From Stutzerimonas stutzeri TS44 (GTDB lineage: Bacteria; Pseudomonadota; Gammaproteobacteria; Pseudomonadales; Pseudomonadaceae): a DNA stretch of 64,000 nucleotides. Shown here one piece after another: positions 55,925 to 64,000 of the stretch; position 1 is the stretch's first letter, and each line of letters opens with the position of its first letter. The DNA lies in the NCBI GenBank assembly GCA_000263395.1, contig AJXE01000006.1, forward strand, positions 1 through 64,000, read 5' to 3'. Made by a program: the position numbers and the translations under genes. The notes under the pieces are model-generated. The model was not told the DNA's origin. It was given only the letters and a program-made list of their open reading frames with translations, and did not search any database.

Positions 55925-56055
55925 GCAAACCTTCCCCTTGAGATGCGCTGACAGTATTCTCTGGTCCGTTTGGAGATTCATTCCGAGGCGGATGGTCGGA
56001 GGCGAAAGCCGGACGACTGGCACTTCCTCACCCGACCAACCAAAGGCAGGAAGCC

Positions 56056-56568
56056 ATGCTTATACCAAAGGGATTCAGTCTCGCAGAGTTGCTTGTCACA
56101 CTTTCCATAATCAGCATTCTTTCACTGATCGCCGTGCCGGGAATCGGCAAGCTGAGGCAGGATCAGGCGCTCACCAACTCCCTTTCCGCGCTAAGGGGAA
56201 GCTTGGCCTATGCGCGGCAGGAATCGATTCGTACCAGTAGCAGCGTGTCGATCAAGCCGAAACAGAACCGCTGGCAGAATGGCTGGCAGGTCTTCCTCGA
56301 CGCAAACCACGACGGCATCCTGCAAACGCAGGAGCGCGTACTGAGAGACGCGCCGCCGGTGGGGCACGGACTGTCACTTACCGGCAATACGCCCCTGCAG
56401 GACTACATCCGCTATACCCCGAATGGCAGGGCCACGCTGGCCAGCGGTGCCTACCAGATGGGCGCGCTGGCGCTCTGCCAGGACGATGGCGACAAGGGCT
56501 ACAAGTTGCGCATCAATAATGCCGGACGGGTGTCGGCAATTGCCGTCAGCGACTGCGAGGCTTTCTAG
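56056..56568 (+). CDS. fimT: FimT-type minor pilin/pseudopilin
   Basis: A 170-residue prepilin with leader MLIPKG and [20 protein letters not shown] including Glu5, then a GspH domain ([32 protein letters not shown]) and a C-terminal Cys pair (ALCQDD, VSDCEAF). FimT proteins have been linked to DNA binding in natural transformation. It is divergent from fimU and its stop overlaps that of ispH through a CTAG palindrome. AGGAAG is 5 nt before the ATG. Confidence 0.88.
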   Translation: MLIPKGFSLAELLVTLSIISILSLIAVPGIGKLRQDQALTNSLSALRGSLAYARQESIRTSSSVSIKPKQNRWQNGWQVFLDANHDGILQTQERVLRDAPPVGHGLSLTGNTPLQDYIRYTPNGRATLASGAYQMGALALCQDDGDKGYKLRINNAGRVSAIAVSDCEAF

Positions 56569-57509
56569 ACCTCCTTCACCCGCAGCTCCTTGGGCATCGA
56601 GAAGGTGACATTCTCCGGGCGGCCGTCCAGCTCGGCGATGCCGGTCGCGCCCCACTGGTTGAGCCGCTCGAGCACCCCGCGCACCAGCACTTCCGGCGCC
56701 GAAGCGCCGGCGGTGATGCCGATGCGCTCGATATTCGCGAACCACTGTTGCTGGAGATCCTCGGCGCCGTCGATCAGGTAGGCCGGCGTGCCCATGCGCT
56801 GGGCCAGTTCGCGCAGGCGGTTGGAGTTGGAGCTGTTGGGGCTGCCGACCACCAGCACCACGTCGCACTCGGCGGCCAGCTGCTTGACCGCATCCTGGCG
56901 GTTCTGCGTGGCGTAGCAGATGTCGTCCTTGCGCGGCCCGCCGATGCTGGGGAACTTGCTGCGCAGCGCATCGATGACCCGGCTGGTGTCGTCCATCGAC
57001 AGCGTGGTCTGGGTGACGAAGGCCAGCGCCTCGGGATTGCGCACCTGCAGCCGCTCGACGTCCGCCTCGTCCTCGACCAGGTAGATCGAACCGCCGTTGC
57101 GCGCATCGTACTGGCCCATCGTGCCTTCCACTTCCGGATGGCCCTGGTGGCCGATGAGGATGCACTCACGTCCTTCGCGGCTGTACTTGGCAACTTCCAG
57201 ATGCACCTTGGTCACCAGCGGGCAGGTGGCGTCGAAGACCTTCAGGCTGCGCCTGTCGGCTTCCTCACGTACCGCCTGGGACACGCCGTGGGCGCTGAAG
57301 ATAACGATGACGTCGTCCGGGACCTGATTCAGCTCCTCAACGAAGATCGCACCGCGCGCGCGCAGGTCTTCCACCACGAACTTGTTGTGCACCACTTCGT
57401 GGCGCACATAGATCGGCGGACCGAACACCTCGAGTGCGCGGTTGACGATCTCGATCGCACGGTCGACGCCGGCACAGAAGCCGCGGGGGTTGGCGAGTTT
57501 GATTTGCAT
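56565..57509 (-). CDS. ispH: 4-hydroxy-3-methylbut-2-enyl diphosphate reductase IspH
   Basis: Last enzyme of the MEP isoprenoid pathway, making IPP and DMAPP. The 314-residue protein has the three cluster cysteines in GFCAGV (Cys12), FDATCPLV and [11 protein letters not shown], plus the conserved active-site threonine/glutamate region. The start [20 protein letters not shown] at 57509 fits the family. Part of the run murJ...ispH on the minus strand. Confidence 0.97.
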   Translation of the reverse strand: MQIKLANPRGFCAGVDRAIEIVNRALEVFGPPIYVRHEVVHNKFVVEDLRARGAIFVEELNQVPDDVIVIFSAHGVSQAVREEADRRSLKVFDATCPLVTKVHLEVAKYSREGRECILIGHQGHPEVEGTMGQYDARNGGSIYLVEDEADVERLQVRNPEALAFVTQTTLSMDDTSRVIDALRSKFPSIGGPRKDDICYATQNRQDAVKQLAAECDVVLVVGSPNSSNSNRLRELAQRMGTPAYLIDGAEDLQQQWFANIERIGITAGASAPEVLVRGVLERLNQWGATGIAELDGRPENVTFSMPKELRVKEV

Positions 57510-57617
57510 AGTGGGTCTCGGCACGCGGAGCTTGAAAACGGAAGAAGAGTAGCGTGTTACGGCCTGGGCTGTGCCAGCGCCGAACGGCCAGCGGCTGCCC
57601 GCCGGCCCGCGTCCGGG

Positions 57618-58055
57618 TCAGACCGGACGAACGTCGATGATCTCGACTTCGAAGGTCAGCGTCTTGCCAGCCAGCGGATGATTGAAATCGATGGTGACCT
57701 GGCGCTCGTCGAACGCCTTGACCACGCCCGGCAGCTCGGAGCGCGCGGCGTCCTGGAAGCTCACCATCAGCCCTTCGGAAAGCTCCATGCCCTCGAACTG
57801 GCTGCGCGGCATGACCTGCACGTTCTGCGGGTTGGGCTGGCCGAAGCCCTGCTCAGGGGCGATCTGCAGGGTACGCTTGTCGCCGGCCTTGAAGCCGTAG
57901 AGTTGCTGTTCGAAGCCGGGCAGCAGGTTGCCGTCGCCTACCTTGAAGGTGGCGGGCGTCTTGTCGAACGTACTGTCGACCAGCTCGCCTGTTTCCAGGC
58001 TGAGCGCGAAATGCAGGGTGACTTCCTTGTCCGGCCCGATGCGCTGTTCAGTCAT
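57618..58055 (-). CDS. fkpB: FKBP-type peptidyl-prolyl isomerase (FkpB/SlpA)
   Basis: A 145-residue prolyl isomerase of the SlpA/SlyD type: HFALSLETGELVDSTFDKTP, then the IF domain (LLPGFEQQLYGFKAGDKRTL, then PEQGFGQPNPQNVQVMPRSQ) and FNHPLAGKTLTFEVEIIDV. No histidine-rich tail, so SlpA rather than SlyD. It overlaps lspA by 8 nt, the usual lspA-fkpB-ispH order. Confidence 0.95.
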   Translation of the reverse strand: MTEQRIGPDKEVTLHFALSLETGELVDSTFDKTPATFKVGDGNLLPGFEQQLYGFKAGDKRTLQIAPEQGFGQPNPQNVQVMPRSQFEGMELSEGLMVSFQDAARSELPGVVKAFDERQVTIDFNHPLAGKTLTFEVEIIDVRPV

Positions 58056-58551
58056 GTGCGGATTCTCCGGTCTTGTTGCCCTTGAACATATCCAGCGCCA
58101 GCATCACGGCGCCTACGGTGATGGCGCTGTCGGCGATGTTGAAGGCCGGGAAATACCAGCGGTTCTGCCAATGCACCAGGATGAAATCGACCACATGGCC
58201 AAGTACCACGCGGTCGTAGAGATTGCCCAGCGCGCCGCCCAGCACCAGCGCCAGCGCCAATGCCAGCCAGGTTTCGCCGGCTTTCAGGCGCTTCATCCAG
58301 ACGACCAGCACGACGCTCACGCCAATGGCGATCACGGCGAACAGCCAGCGCTGCCAGCCGTTGTGATCGGCCAGGAAGCTGAAGGCCGCGCCGGTGTTGT
58401 AAGCCAGGGTCCAGGCGAAATAGCCGGGGATGACATCGACCTTCTGGTACAGGCTGAAATTGGCCTCGAACCAGTGCTTGGTGACCTGGTCGAGGGCGAT
58501 CACCAGCACGCTGAGCCAGAGCCAGGCTAGCTTGCCGAAACGGCTGGTCAT
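58048..58551 (-). CDS. lspA: Lipoprotein signal peptidase LspA
   Basis: Inner-membrane aspartyl protease that removes signal peptides from prolipoproteins. The 167-residue protein has four transmembrane helices and the catalytic aspartates in NLYDRVVLGHVVDFI and FNIADSAITVG. GGAGG lies 7 nt before the ATG. Follows ileS by 21 nt. Confidence 0.97.
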   Translation of the reverse strand: MTSRFGKLAWLWLSVLVIALDQVTKHWFEANFSLYQKVDVIPGYFAWTLAYNTGAAFSFLADHNGWQRWLFAVIAIGVSVVLVVWMKRLKAGETWLALALALVLGGALGNLYDRVVLGHVVDFILVHWQNRWYFPAFNIADSAITVGAVMLALDMFKGNKTGESAHD

Positions 58552-58572
58552 TGCCGAGCCTCCGGAAACGCA

Positions 58573-61404
58573 TCACGCATGCTGACGCACCTCGCCGGCA
58601 CCTTCGATGTTTTCCACGCAGCGCCCGCAGATTTCCGGGTGCGCGGCATGGCTGCCGACGTCCGGCAGGTGGTGCCAGCAGCGCCCGCACTTGGCGTGCT
58701 CGGTCTTCTTCACCAGCAGTTTGAGGCCGGCCAGCTCGCTGTCCACCGCCTCCGCAGGCGCCTGCGCCAGTGGCGCGACTTCGACGGCCGAGGTGATCAG
58801 CACGAAGCGCAGCTCGTCGCCCAGCTTGGCCAGCTCGGCTGCCAGCGATTCCTCGGCGTACAGCGTGACCTCCGCCTGCAGGTTGCCGCCGATGGCCTTG
58901 GCGTTGCGCTGGTTTTCCAGCTCCTTGTTCACCGCCGCCTTGACCGCCATGACCTGGTCCCAGAACGCGCGATCGAGCTCGAAGCCTTCCGGCAGCTCGG
59001 TCAGCCCCTCGTACCAGGTGTTGAGCATCACCGACTCGTTGCGCTCGCCCGGCAGGTACTGCCAGATTTCCTCGGCGGTGAATGCCAGGATCGGCGCGAT
59101 CCAGCGCACCAGCGCTTCGGCGATGTGGTACAGCGCAGTCTGGCAGGAGCGCCGCGGCAGGCTGTCGGCACCGGTGGTGTACTGGCGGTCCTTGATGATG
59201 TCGAGATAGAAGCCGCCCAGCTCCTGCACGCAGAAGTTGTGCACCTTCTGGTAGACATTCCAGAACTTGTAGGTCTCGTAGGCTTCCTCGATCTCGCGCT
59301 GCAGCAGCAGGGCACGGTCGATGGCCCAGCGGTCCAGGGCGATCAGTTGCTCGTTGGCCACCATGTGCTGCGCCGGATCGAAGCCGTCGAGGTTGGAGAG
59401 CAGGAAGCGCGCGGTATTGCGGATGCGCCGATAGGCATCGGCGCTGCGCTGCAGGATCTGCTTGGACACCGCCATCTCGCCCGAGTAGTCGGTGGCCGAG
59501 ACCCACAGGCGCAGGATGTCGGCGCCCATGCTGTCGGTGATTTCCTGCGGCGCGATGACGTTGCCCAGCGACTTGGACATCTTGCGACCGTTCTCATCCA
59601 CAGTGAAACCGTGGGTGAGCAGGCCGCGGTACGGCGCATGGCCGTCGATGGCCGCGCCGGTCAGCAGCGACGAATGGAACCAGCCGCGATGCTGGTCCGA
59701 GCCTTCCAGGTAGAGATCGGCGCGCGGGCCTTGCTCGTGGCCCATCGGGTGCGAGCCGCGCATCACGTGCCAGTGGGTGGTGCCGGAGTCGAACCAGACA
59801 TCGAGGGTGTCGTTGATCTTCTCGTACTGCGCGGCTTCGTCACCGAGCAGCTCGGCGGCATCCAGCTTGAACCAGGCTTCGATGCCCTGCTGCTCGACGC
59901 GCTGAGCCACCTGTTCCATCAGTTCGACGGTGCGCGGGTGCAGCTCGCCGCTTTCCTTGTGCAGGAAGAACGGGATCGGCACGCCCCAGTTGCGCTGGCG
60001 CGAGATGCACCAGTCCGGGCGCCCGGCGATCATGCCGTGCAGGCGCGCCTGGCCCCAGGCCGGGACGAACTGGGTCTGCTCGATGGCATCCAGCGCGCGG
60101 CGGCGCAGCGAGCTGCCGTCGTGGGCGACCTTGTCCATGCCAACGAACCACTGCGCGGTGGCGCGGTAGATCAGCGGCGTCTTGTGCCGCCAGCAGTGCA
60201 TGTAGCTGTGCTGGATGGCTTCGTGCTTGAGCAGCGCACCAACTTCGCGCAGTTTCTCGACGATCGCCGGATTGGCCTTCCAGATGAACTGGCCGCCGAA
60301 GAACGGCAGGTCGGCGACGTACACGCCGTGACTCTGCACCGGGCTGAGAATGTCGTCGTTCTCCATACCGTAGTGCTTGCAGGTACGGAAGTCGTCCTCA
60401 CCATAGGCCGGCGAGGAGTGAACGATGCCGGTGCCCGCACCGGTTTCCACGTACTCGGCCAGGTAGACCGGCGAGAAGCGCTCGTAGAACGGATGGCGGA
60501 AGCGGATGTTTTCCAGCGACCTGCCTTCGCAGCGGGCGATGATTTCACCGGTCAGGCCATAACGCTGCAGGCAGGACTCCACCAGCTCCTCGGCCAGCAC
60601 CAGCAGCCGCTCGCCGGTGTCGACCAGCGCATAGATGAAATCGGGGTGGACGTTGAGCGCCTGGTTCGCCGGAATGGTCCAGGGCGTGGTCGTCCAGATG
60701 ACGATGCTGGCCGGCTTGGCCAGATCAGCGACACCGAAGACGGCCGCGAGCTTGTCGGCATCTTCAACGGCAAAGGCCACGTCGATGGCATCGGATTTCT
60801 TGTCCTGGTATTCGACTTCCGCCTCGGCCAGCGCCGAGCCGCAGTCGAAGCACCAGTTCACCGGCTTCAGGCCCTTGAAGACGAAACCGCCCTCGACCAT
60901 CTTCGCCAGCGCACGGATCTCGCCGGCTTCGTTGGCGAAGTCCATGGTCTTGTAGGGATTGTCCCAGTCGCCGAGCACGCCGAGGCGGATGAAGTCGGCC
61001 TTCTGCCCTTCGATCTGCTCGGCGGCGTAGGCGCGGCAGCGCTCGCGGGTCAGGTCCGCTGGCTGGTTCTTGCCGAAGGTGGTCTCGACCTTGTGCTCAA
61101 TCGGCAGGCCGTGGCAGTCCCAGCCCGGCACGTAGGGCGCGTCGAAACCTGACAGGGTGCGCGAGCGGACGATCATGTCCTTGATCACCTTGTTCACCGC
61201 GTGGCCGATGTGGATGTTGCCGTTGGCATACGGCGGGCCATCGTGCAGGACGAATTTCGGGCGACCTTCGCCGATCTGCCGCAGCTTCCGGTACAGGTCG
61301 ATGCTGTTCCAGCGCTGCAGAATCTCCGGCTCGCGCTGTGGCAGACCGGCCTTCATCGGAAATGCCGTGGACGGCAGATTGAGGGTCGCTTTGTAATCGG
61401 TCAT
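58573..61404 (-). CDS. ileS: Isoleucyl-tRNA synthetase
   Basis: Class I synthetase of 943 residues. HIGH motif in [16 protein letters not shown], editing (CP1) domain ([20 protein letters not shown]), KMSKS motif in [10 protein letters not shown], and a C-terminal zinc site (CGRCWHH and EICGRC). The start [17 protein letters not shown] at 61404 is preferred over an in-frame ATG at 61470 on family length. The ribF stop lies just upstream (61406-61408). Confidence 0.98.
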   Translation of the reverse strand: MTDYKATLNLPSTAFPMKAGLPQREPEILQRWNSIDLYRKLRQIGEGRPKFVLHDGPPYANGNIHIGHAVNKVIKDMIVRSRTLSGFDAPYVPGWDCHGLPIEHKVETTFGKNQPADLTRERCRAYAAEQIEGQKADFIRLGVLGDWDNPYKTMDFANEAGEIRALAKMVEGGFVFKGLKPVNWCFDCGSALAEAEVEYQDKKSDAIDVAFAVEDADKLAAVFGVADLAKPASIVIWTTTPWTIPANQALNVHPDFIYALVDTGERLLVLAEELVESCLQRYGLTGEIIARCEGRSLENIRFRHPFYERFSPVYLAEYVETGAGTGIVHSSPAYGEDDFRTCKHYGMENDDILSPVQSHGVYVADLPFFGGQFIWKANPAIVEKLREVGALLKHEAIQHSYMHCWRHKTPLIYRATAQWFVGMDKVAHDGSSLRRRALDAIEQTQFVPAWGQARLHGMIAGRPDWCISRQRNWGVPIPFFLHKESGELHPRTVELMEQVAQRVEQQGIEAWFKLDAAELLGDEAAQYEKINDTLDVWFDSGTTHWHVMRGSHPMGHEQGPRADLYLEGSDQHRGWFHSSLLTGAAIDGHAPYRGLLTHGFTVDENGRKMSKSLGNVIAPQEITDSMGADILRLWVSATDYSGEMAVSKQILQRSADAYRRIRNTARFLLSNLDGFDPAQHMVANEQLIALDRWAIDRALLLQREIEEAYETYKFWNVYQKVHNFCVQELGGFYLDIIKDRQYTTGADSLPRRSCQTALYHIAEALVRWIAPILAFTAEEIWQYLPGERNESVMLNTWYEGLTELPEGFELDRAFWDQVMAVKAAVNKELENQRNAKAIGGNLQAEVTLYAEESLAAELAKLGDELRFVLITSAVEVAPLAQAPAEAVDSELAGLKLLVKKTEHAKCGRCWHHLPDVGSHAAHPEICGRCVENIEGAGEVRQHA

Positions 61405-61405
61405 T

Positions 61406-62356
61406 TCAGTCCTGACTCGTGGTGAAGGGTGAAGCCCGCCAGTAGGCGCGGGCAGCGGCGACGTCCGCATCGATCGCCGTCTTGAGTGCCTCCAGCGAGG
61501 CGAAACGCTGCTCGTCGCGCAGCTTGCGATGAAAGGTCACGCATACCCGCCGGCCATACAGGTCGCCCTGGTAGTCCAGCAGATGCACCTCCAGGTGCGG
61601 CTTGCCATCGCTCTCGACCGAGGGGCGCGTGCCGATGTTGGCGACGCCGGCCAGCTGTCGACCACCCAGCTCCAGGCTGACCACGAACACCCCGCTGAGC
61701 GGCGCGCTGCGGCGCTTGAGCTGGATATTGGCGGTCGGTGTGCCGAGCTGGCGGCCGAGCTTCTGCCCGTGCATGACCCGTCCGCCCAGGCTGAACGGCC
61801 GGCCCAGCAGCGCCTCGACCGCGTCCAGATCGCCGGCGGCCAGCGCCTGGCGCACACGGGTGCTGCTGACCCGCTCGCCATTCACCTCGATGGTGGTCGC
61901 CGCCTCGACGGTGAACCCCTCGGCGGCGCCGGCCTTGCGCAGGAAGTCGAAATCGCCGGCGCGGTCGCAACCGAAGCGGAAGTCATCCCCCACTTCCAGG
62001 TGACGCACGCCCAGTCCCTGCACGAGCGTGGCGTGGACGAATTCGGCGGCACTCAGCTCGCGCAGGCGCCGATTGAACGCCAGGCACAACACCCGGTCGA
62101 CCCCCTGTTCGCTCAGCAGGCAGAGCTTTTCGCGCAGACGGGTCAGGCGCGCCGGTGCCCTGTCCGGGGCGAAGAATTCACGCGGCTGCGGCTCGAAGAT
62201 GACCACGCAGCTGGGCACCCCCAGTTCGGCCGCACGCTCGCGCAGACGCGCCAGGATGGCCTGATGCCCCCGGTGCACGCCGTCGAAGTTGCCGATGGTG
62301 GCGACGCAACCCCGATGCCGGGGGCGCAGGTTGTGAAGGCCTCGAACCAGCTGCAT
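61406..62356 (-). CDS. ribF: Bifunctional riboflavin kinase/FAD synthetase RibF
   Basis: Makes FMN and FAD from riboflavin. The 316-residue protein has the adenylyltransferase domain with [12 protein letters not shown] and the loop [13 protein letters not shown], then the kinase domain ([44 protein letters not shown]). The ATG at 62356 fits the family; the longer upstream frame is not supported. Confidence 0.97.
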   Translation of the reverse strand: MQLVRGLHNLRPRHRGCVATIGNFDGVHRGHQAILARLRERAAELGVPSCVVIFEPQPREFFAPDRAPARLTRLREKLCLLSEQGVDRVLCLAFNRRLRELSAAEFVHATLVQGLGVRHLEVGDDFRFGCDRAGDFDFLRKAGAAEGFTVEAATTIEVNGERVSSTRVRQALAAGDLDAVEALLGRPFSLGGRVMHGQKLGRQLGTPTANIQLKRRSAPLSGVFVVSLELGGRQLAGVANIGTRPSVESDGKPHLEVHLLDYQGDLYGRRVCVTFHRKLRDEQRFASLEALKTAIDADVAAARAYWRASPFTTSQD

Positions 62357-62439
62357 ACGCACTTCTTGCTTGAAAAGTGGCCGATTATACGCATGTACGG
62401 AGCATCCCGGACAGGTTTGCTCCCCACCGCCCGGTGCGA

Positions 62440-63987
62440 TCAGTGACGCAAATGCCGCGGCCGCAGGCCGAGCAGCACCAGCCCGGCGATGAATGCCGCC
62501 AACCCGGCGCAAATCAGCAGTGCCAGACGCAGCGCCCGCTGCTGCCAACCCCAGGCGAACCATTCCGCCGCCGGCACATTGAGCCACCAGACCACCGCCA
62601 CCATCGCGGCGCAACCGCCGGCCAGGCGTAGCGCAAACAGCCACCAGCCGGCAGCGGGACGATAGACACCGATCTTGTAGAGCCCCCAGAACAGCAGGAA
62701 CGCATTGAGCATCGACGACAGCGAGGTCGCCAGCGCCAGGCCGACGTGCTTGAGCGGCCAGATCAGGATCAGGTTCATCACCATGTTCGCCACCATGCAG
62801 ATGATCGCCACGCGCACCGGCGTCTTCAGATCCTGGCGGGCGAAGAATCCCGGGGCCAGCACCTTGATCAGCATGAACGCCAGCACGCCGAGCGAATACG
62901 CCTGCAACGCGCGAGCCGACTGGACCACGGCCTCCTCGGTCATCGCCCCATAGAAGAACAGCCCGGCGATCATCGGCTCGGCGAGGATGCCCAGCGCCAG
63001 CGCGGCAGGCACGCCCACCAGCAGGACCATGCGCAGCGCCCAGTCGAGCGTGGCGGAAAACGCCTGCGGATCGTCACCGGCATGCTGGCGCGACAGGCTG
63101 GGCAGAATCACCGTACCGATGGCAATGCCGAACGCACCCAGAGGCAGCTCGGACAGGCGGTCGGCGTAATACAGCCAGGAGACACTGCCGGTCTGCAGGA
63201 ACGAGGCCAGCACCGTATCCAGCAGCAGGTTGATCTGGCTGACCGACACACCGAACAACGCCGGCACCATCAGCAACATGATCCGCCGCACCCCCTCGTC
63301 GCCCGGCTTGAACCTGGGCCTGGGCAGCAAACCCAGCTTCGCGACGTAGGGCAACTGGAACGCCAGCTGGGCAAAGCCGGCAATGAACACGCCCCAGGCC
63401 AGCGCCATCACCGGCTGATCGAAATACGGCGTCAGGAACACCGCCGACGCGATCATGCAGACATTCAGCAGCACGGGAGTGAAGCCGGGTACAGCGAAAT
63501 GCCCGTAGCTGTTGAGCACGCCGGAAGTGAAGGCGGTGAGCGAAATCAGCAGCAGGTAGGGAAAGGTGATGCGCAACAGCTCGCCGGCCAGCTGCATCTT
63601 CGCCGGATCGTCATGGAAGCCCGGCGCGAACAGCATCACTACATAAGGCGCAAACAACACACCCATGGCAGTCAGGCCGGCCAGCACCAGGCCGAGCATG
63701 CCAGCGGTGCGGTCGACTAGCTGCTTGACCTCAGCCAGCGAGCGCTTGGCGCGATACTCCGACAGCACCGGCACGAACGCCTGGGCGAAAGCCCCCTCGG
63801 CGAACAGCCGGCGCAGGAAGTTGGGAATCTTGAAGGCAATGAAGAAGGCATCCGCCGCCGCCCCGGAGCCGAAATAGCTGGCCACGACCATATCGCGTAC
63901 CATGCCCAGCACGCGCGACAGCAGGGTCATGGCACTGACCACCGCGCTGGAACGCAACAATCCGCCCTTGCCGTTGTTTTCGGACAT
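62440..63987 (-). CDS. murJ: Lipid II flippase MurJ
   Basis: Flips lipid II across the inner membrane for peptidoglycan synthesis. The 515-residue protein has about 14 helices and the family segments LLRSSAVVSAMTLLSRVLGM, VRDMVVASYFGSGAAADAFF, KIPNFLRRLFAEGAFAQAFV (with the conserved R and A-E-G) and YADRLSELPLGAFGIAIGTV. AGGAAAG is 5 nt before the ATG. First gene of the run towards ispH; rpsT is the expected upstream neighbour, outside the window. Confidence 0.97.
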   Translation of the reverse strand: MSENNGKGGLLRSSAVVSAMTLLSRVLGMVRDMVVASYFGSGAAADAFFIAFKIPNFLRRLFAEGAFAQAFVPVLSEYRAKRSLAEVKQLVDRTAGMLGLVLAGLTAMGVLFAPYVVMLFAPGFHDDPAKMQLAGELLRITFPYLLLISLTAFTSGVLNSYGHFAVPGFTPVLLNVCMIASAVFLTPYFDQPVMALAWGVFIAGFAQLAFQLPYVAKLGLLPRPRFKPGDEGVRRIMLLMVPALFGVSVSQINLLLDTVLASFLQTGSVSWLYYADRLSELPLGAFGIAIGTVILPSLSRQHAGDDPQAFSATLDWALRMVLLVGVPAALALGILAEPMIAGLFFYGAMTEEAVVQSARALQAYSLGVLAFMLIKVLAPGFFARQDLKTPVRVAIICMVANMVMNLILIWPLKHVGLALATSLSSMLNAFLLFWGLYKIGVYRPAAGWWLFALRLAGGCAAMVAVVWWLNVPAAEWFAWGWQQRALRLALLICAGLAAFIAGLVLLGLRPRHLRH

Positions 63988-64000
63988 CAGTCTTTCCTGG

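Overview
The window is GC-rich and densely coding. It looks like a chromosome segment of a denitrifying gamma-proteobacterium of the Pseudomonas stutzeri group (Stutzerimonas). The basis is the nosRZD order, two DNR-type regulators beside a dnrN/norR pair, anaerobic ribonucleotide reductase and O2-independent ubiquinone genes, and Pseudomonas-type housekeeping blocks (speA-sui1, thiO-pil-ispH-fkpB-lspA-ileS-ribF-murJ). The species call is inferred from protein resemblance only.

Layout. 1-5274: the start of a nitrous oxide reduction cluster on the minus strand (nosR, nosZ, partial nosD) behind a perfect FNR/DNR-type box. nosR carries an in-frame amber codon at codon 46. 5484-5629: a 146-bp MITE-like element. 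5650-7164: three small accessory genes. 7234-25159: an aromatic amino-acid catabolic region with phhR, phhA, phhB, a dCache chemoreceptor, maiA, hpd, a sodium symporter, a Leu/Phe-type dehydrogenase, a fused indolepyruvate ferredoxin oxidoreductase and an Lrp-type regulator. Inside it lies a decaying tricarballylate/citrate locus: tcuR has lost its DNA-binding domain, tcuA has a large internal in-frame deletion, tcuB is intact, and a 46-codon stub of a D-2-hydroxyacid dehydrogenase follows. REP-like palindromes, including a 70-bp tandem array, occur only in this region.

25170-36144: an anaerobic/NO-response block. It has nrdD with a separately encoded glycyl-radical domain and nrdG, a DNR paralogue, a DGC-domain protein behind a perfect FNR/DNR box, ubiUVT, norR divergent from dnrN with a sigma-54 promoter and NorR-type repeats between them, and dnr followed by a small zinc-ribbon membrane protein. 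Together with nos this supports growth and NO/N2O handling without oxygen.

36227-48532: mostly housekeeping genes: ornithine/lysine decarboxylase, prfC, a DksA-like protein, a MazG-like protein with cmoM, two DUF4136 lipoproteins, small membrane proteins, a MATE exporter, speA and sui1. 48634-63987: thiO, the minor-pilin operon fimU-pilV-pilW-pilX-pilY1-pilE with fimT divergent, then murJ-ribF-ileS-lspA-fkpB-ispH. No rRNA, tRNA, CRISPR array or complete insertion sequence was seen.
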